From the NCBI GenBank assembly GCA_028564675.1, contig JAOVVO010000459.1, forward strand, positions 1-64,000: a DNA stretch of 64,000 nucleotides, given 5' to 3'. The notes under the pieces are model-generated. The model was not told the origin of the DNA and made no database searches. It saw nothing but the letters and a program-made list of their open reading frames with translations. Below, one piece after another: positions 60,885 through 64,000 of the stretch. Made by a program: the position numbers and the translations under genes. How positions within the stretch are numbered: the stretch's first letter is position 1; every line of letters starts with the position of its first letter. The DNA comes from Onchocerca lupi (taxonomy: Eukaryota > Nematoda > Chromadorea > Rhabditida > Onchocercidae).

Positions 60885-61456
60885 TTTGCTTGTATTTATA
60901 ATTATCTCGATGTCTCCTATAACTTGTTGCTCGTACATGGCTTATCATTCAAACGCAGTCGTTCTCACTTTAATTAACGAATGATACATTAAATTATAGC
61001 ATTGTTTATGACTTTTTCTGCAACCATTTCAGACATAGCTTCGATTTCTTAGCTCTTCTAAATTAGAACAGGAATTTTCCGGGTAAACAAGGGACTTTTG
61101 GTCAGTACTCTTTCTGCTCACTAGTTTGATATGGTAACTCTCACATTCACTTATTCTCCTTTCAAGGACAGCTATTTAAATGATAAGTAGAAACTGGCGA
61201 ACTGTTTTATATTGTGAAATCGAAATTTAGTGAAGATAACAATGTGTGAAGCAAAGTTGACAGAGTCAAACAGTAAAATTATCACAATTTAAATAATTAA
61301 ATAAAATTTTGTTCTTTAATCGTACAAAAACGTTATAAGGAAACTATATTGTACTCTACAGGATAACAAGACAATGTTATCATCATTTTTTTCCAGTTCG
61401 TAAAATTTTCATTCTTAATGCGTAAAATCATACCTGTAATAATCTTTTTGAAATTT

Positions 61457-61458
61457 AG
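61457..61458 (+). promoter_or_regulatory. Putative trans-splice acceptor of the transferase
   Basis: AATCTTTTTGAAATTTAG ends here, 32 nt upstream of the proposed ATG, with no coding exon found immediately upstream. Confidence 0.4.
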
Positions 61459-61490
61459 CTGCAGCTTCGATTAGAATGTACTAATACCAA

Positions 61491-63782
61491 ATGTTGCCAA
61501 AATGGACTCGACGAGGTGCGCAATTGTTTGCGGCATACGTCGTGACGCATTTTATCGTTATAATGGTGGACAACAGGCGTATTACTGACCAGACACAAAT
61601 TCCAACTAGGAAAATTTCTGATGGACCATTAATCGTTAAAGATTTTCTTGAAAATGTGAGTGAAATAGAAAACGAAGGCAATGCTATCACGTATGTTTTT
61701 TTGCTTCGTTAACACTTTTGTTTTTTTAATATTTTTAAATTCAAAGCCATAATGTGAGACATCGGTCAGCTGCTGATTGTTCCTTTTCTTGACACCACTG
61801 TAGTTTTTCTTTAATTTTTCTAGAGTAAATAATTCCGTGGATTCAAACACACATCAAGAAGACTTGGTACCTCATCTAATTGAATCAATAAGACAAGAAG
61901 TACCGGTCATTACCAGCGAATTCATTGAGGTATATAATTTTTTGCTCAAGATACATGATTCAAACCACCTAATAACATTTCGCAAGTTTATTTTTGAATT
62001 GATAAGTTCGTGAAATATGAGAATCTATCCAGTATGTTTCGTAAAGGAATTGATATGATTCTAGCCATGCATAACATTGAAATATTTTAAAATTTATTAC
62101 TGCTGGCAGTGTTTGAACAGTAGTTCCACAGAAAGAAATATTACGCTGCTAGACATCAGCTTATACAAAGATTGAAATTAACGCTTTTGCCTAATGAGCA
62201 TTAACGATTGACAATCTTGCTCAAATCTACTGCTGATTAGTTTTGCTGGCGATGTTGAAGTGGTGCTGATAGTTGTAAATAATCGAAAAACAATGATAAT
62301 TATTCATCAATTGTAGGATTTCAAACGTGAAGCGAGAATAGTGCATTCGAAGTCAGACGATTTTCTGTTATTTACTTTAATCAATGGCGCTTACTTGAAT
62401 TTAACTCTAAACTGGTTGTGCAATGTGGCACCATTTCGAACATCAATCCATCGTAAGACATTAATTGTCAGTCTGGATGCAGAAGCTTGCAAAGTGATCC
62501 AGAAGAATTGGGAAGAAGTGAAGTGCATGTATATGAAAGTGCCCGGTGATTATAATAATCCACTTAGGTGGGGACGACAAAGCTATATCAATTTGCTCAG
62601 CCTTCGTTCAAAACTTTTGCTTATTCTTGCGCAGGTTTGATTTGCACAATTATTTGTTTATTTATATATTTCATTTTTGAATCACTATATTACAGCTCGA
62701 ACTAGCATATATTTTATTTGAAACTGATGCGGTTTGGCTACGTGATCCTATGGAATTCTTTCAAAATCAAACACTTATCGATGATGCTGATATTATTGTA
62801 CCGATGAAAGGTTCATATATTCTTATGAAATTAAGAAGACAAAAATCAATAAATCAATCAGAGTATGTTCTTGCTGTTTAATTTTTTGCATCACTAATAA
62901 GCAAACAAGTAAATGATGGAATATAAACATGAAAAAGTATGAAAATATTGATAATAAATATTCAGGTCCAAGTGCAGTACTCTCTTGCCTAATTACTTGA
63001 GTGATAACTGATATTTAAATCCAAGCATAACATTCTTTTACCTAATTATTTGGATGCGCTAGTACCTAATTATAGGTTATCCAGATCGTAGTTTGACATA
63101 TTCATTCGATCCAATGATCGTTTATCCTTCAAATGCATCTATTGTATTGATGCATGAATTAAACTTGCGACTTTCAAAGGACCCCAAATTGTATGATCAG
63201 GTAAAAGTTTTTGTTTTAATTAAATATTTTCAATGAACTGCGAAACGAAGTAGATTTAAAATGTTAGTAAAAATATCACTCTCAATAATTTTATCAGGCA
63301 AAATTTCACTTTTTTTTTTCAAATTAAGCTGTTGACTATGCAGCACAATGCTCCGGAAGTTGACATGAGTGATTTCTAAAATATTTGGTTGATAATATAC
63401 TGCAAGATAGAATATACTTGTCGCAGGTTTGAATATCATGATCAGAAAATCAATAGAATTTAAAATTATCGCTTAGCCAAGAGTAACACAATACATAGAG
63501 AACTTATAATTACAGGATGTTCTGGATCAGTTATGTCGTCAACAGTATTTCGGTTTGGTGTGTCGTCAGTTCGAATGGACTGAAGTAGCCGATGGAAAAT
63601 GGTTTAAATTGTCGGAGTCAGAACGAGCTCATCTGAAACCCTATATTATTAACAACAACTACTACGTTGGCGTCGATAATAAAATTAGTCGACAGGCACT
63701 AAATAATCTATGGTTCTTGTCGGTCAAGAACAACTGTAACCTTTCGAAGGTTCGGAATTTACTGCGCAAATATGAGTCGTAA
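61491..63782 (+). CDS. Nucleotide-diphospho-sugar transferase, type II membrane protein
   Basis: Exons: 61491-61690, 61824-61929, 62317-62634, 62696-62810, 63076-63200, 63516-63782; 376 aa, all GT-AG and in frame. A short basic N-terminus (MLPKWTRRG) followed by a hydrophobic stretch (LFAAYVVTHFIVIMV) predicts a Golgi-type signal anchor with the catalytic domain in the lumen. The C-terminal domain fits the Nucleotid_trans glycosyltransferase family: FLLFTLINGAYLNLTLNWLC at its start, then LFETDAVWLRDPMEF, which corresponds to the family's DxD metal and nucleotide-sugar site (usually DTDVVWLRDP), followed by DADIIVPMKG. N-glycosylation sequons occur in the stem and the domain. The Asp that normally opens the DxD region is Glu here, but TDAVWLRDP is intact. 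Donor and acceptor sugars cannot be inferred. Confidence 0.85.
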
Positions 63783-64000
63783 TACAAATTGTTCAACGAT
63801 ACTGAATGGAGATTGATCAAAAAGTATTTTCTGTGACTTAGCATCCTTTAGAGAACGCCTTGAAGATTTAGCTTGCAGTTGGTCTTTTTTTCTCATAATT
63901 TAAAAAAAATTGTGGGAATTTAATGCTCATAAAACGAAAACTTTTGCAGCGGAATTTTTGAGATTTTAACATCCGAAAATTTCTATATTTGTTTGTATGG
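63783..64000. other. 3' flank of the transferase gene
   Basis: Short AT-rich end of the window, probably 3' UTR and spacer. No further gene seen. Confidence 0.5.

Larger units (their letters stand above)
58103..61456. other. Interval between divergent PUF and transferase genes
   Basis: About 3.4 kb. 58400-58810 and 59400-59660 are less AT-rich, with short open frames on both strands that I cannot assign. 59111-59260 is bounded by a T-rich acceptor and a GTGAGT donor (separate entry). 59340-59382 is TG/TA-rich simple sequence and 60808-60884 is a compound microsatellite. Both gene promoters must lie here. Confidence 0.45.

Overview
The window is eukaryotic nuclear DNA: strongly AT-rich, with small phase-consistent exons separated by introns that mostly end in a T-rich tract plus CAG. 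A near-complete nematode spliced leader 1 (SL1) sequence at 32973-32993 and nematode-style receptor genes point to a nematode. I favour a clade III (filarial-type) species, but that is an inference. No single-exon genes of prokaryotic type, tRNA, rRNA or CRISPR array were seen. I rebuilt the genes by hand from splice signals, reading-frame continuity and remembered family sequences.

Layout. 465-3025 (-): THOC6, a WD40 subunit of the THO/TREX mRNA export complex, 5 exons, 340 aa. 5829-12145 (-): transportin-1/importin beta-2 (imb-2), 21 exons, 899 aa, apparently complete. 18892-24885 (+) and 26320-31331 (+): two complete head-to-tail nicotinic-type Cys-loop receptor alpha subunits (566 and 572 aa). 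37369-41136 (+): a 525-aa secreted zincin-like metalloprotease with two C-terminal Cys repeats that resemble a bacterial secreted-protein repeat. 48636-52618 (+): an unrecognised multi-pass membrane protein, about 384 aa. 53603-53909 (-): a probable small 86-aa gene. 54393-58080 (-): a PUF (Pumilio-family) RNA-binding protein with eight repeats, 498 aa. 61491-63782 (+): a 376-aa type II membrane nucleotide-sugar transferase.

Gene-poor stretches at 12.2-18.8, 31.4-37.3, 41.2-48.6 and 58.1-61.4 kb hold hairpins, microsatellites, short tandem duplications and several exon-like fragments that I could not assemble.

Main points for a second look: (1) three introns whose frame and protein homology fix the junction but whose 5' splice sites read GG, GC and AT; (2) an SL1-headed, poly(A)-tailed short copy that looks like a retroposed trans-spliced mRNA; (3) the tandem alpha-subunit pair, reminiscent of the C. 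elegans des-2/deg-3 operon; (4) the metalloprotease with bacterial-like repeats and an altered zinc motif; (5) a PUF protein whose recognition residues can be read directly and predict a UGUAUAUA target. THOC6 and transportin both act at the nuclear envelope, but nothing in the sequence shows that the neighbours are co-regulated.
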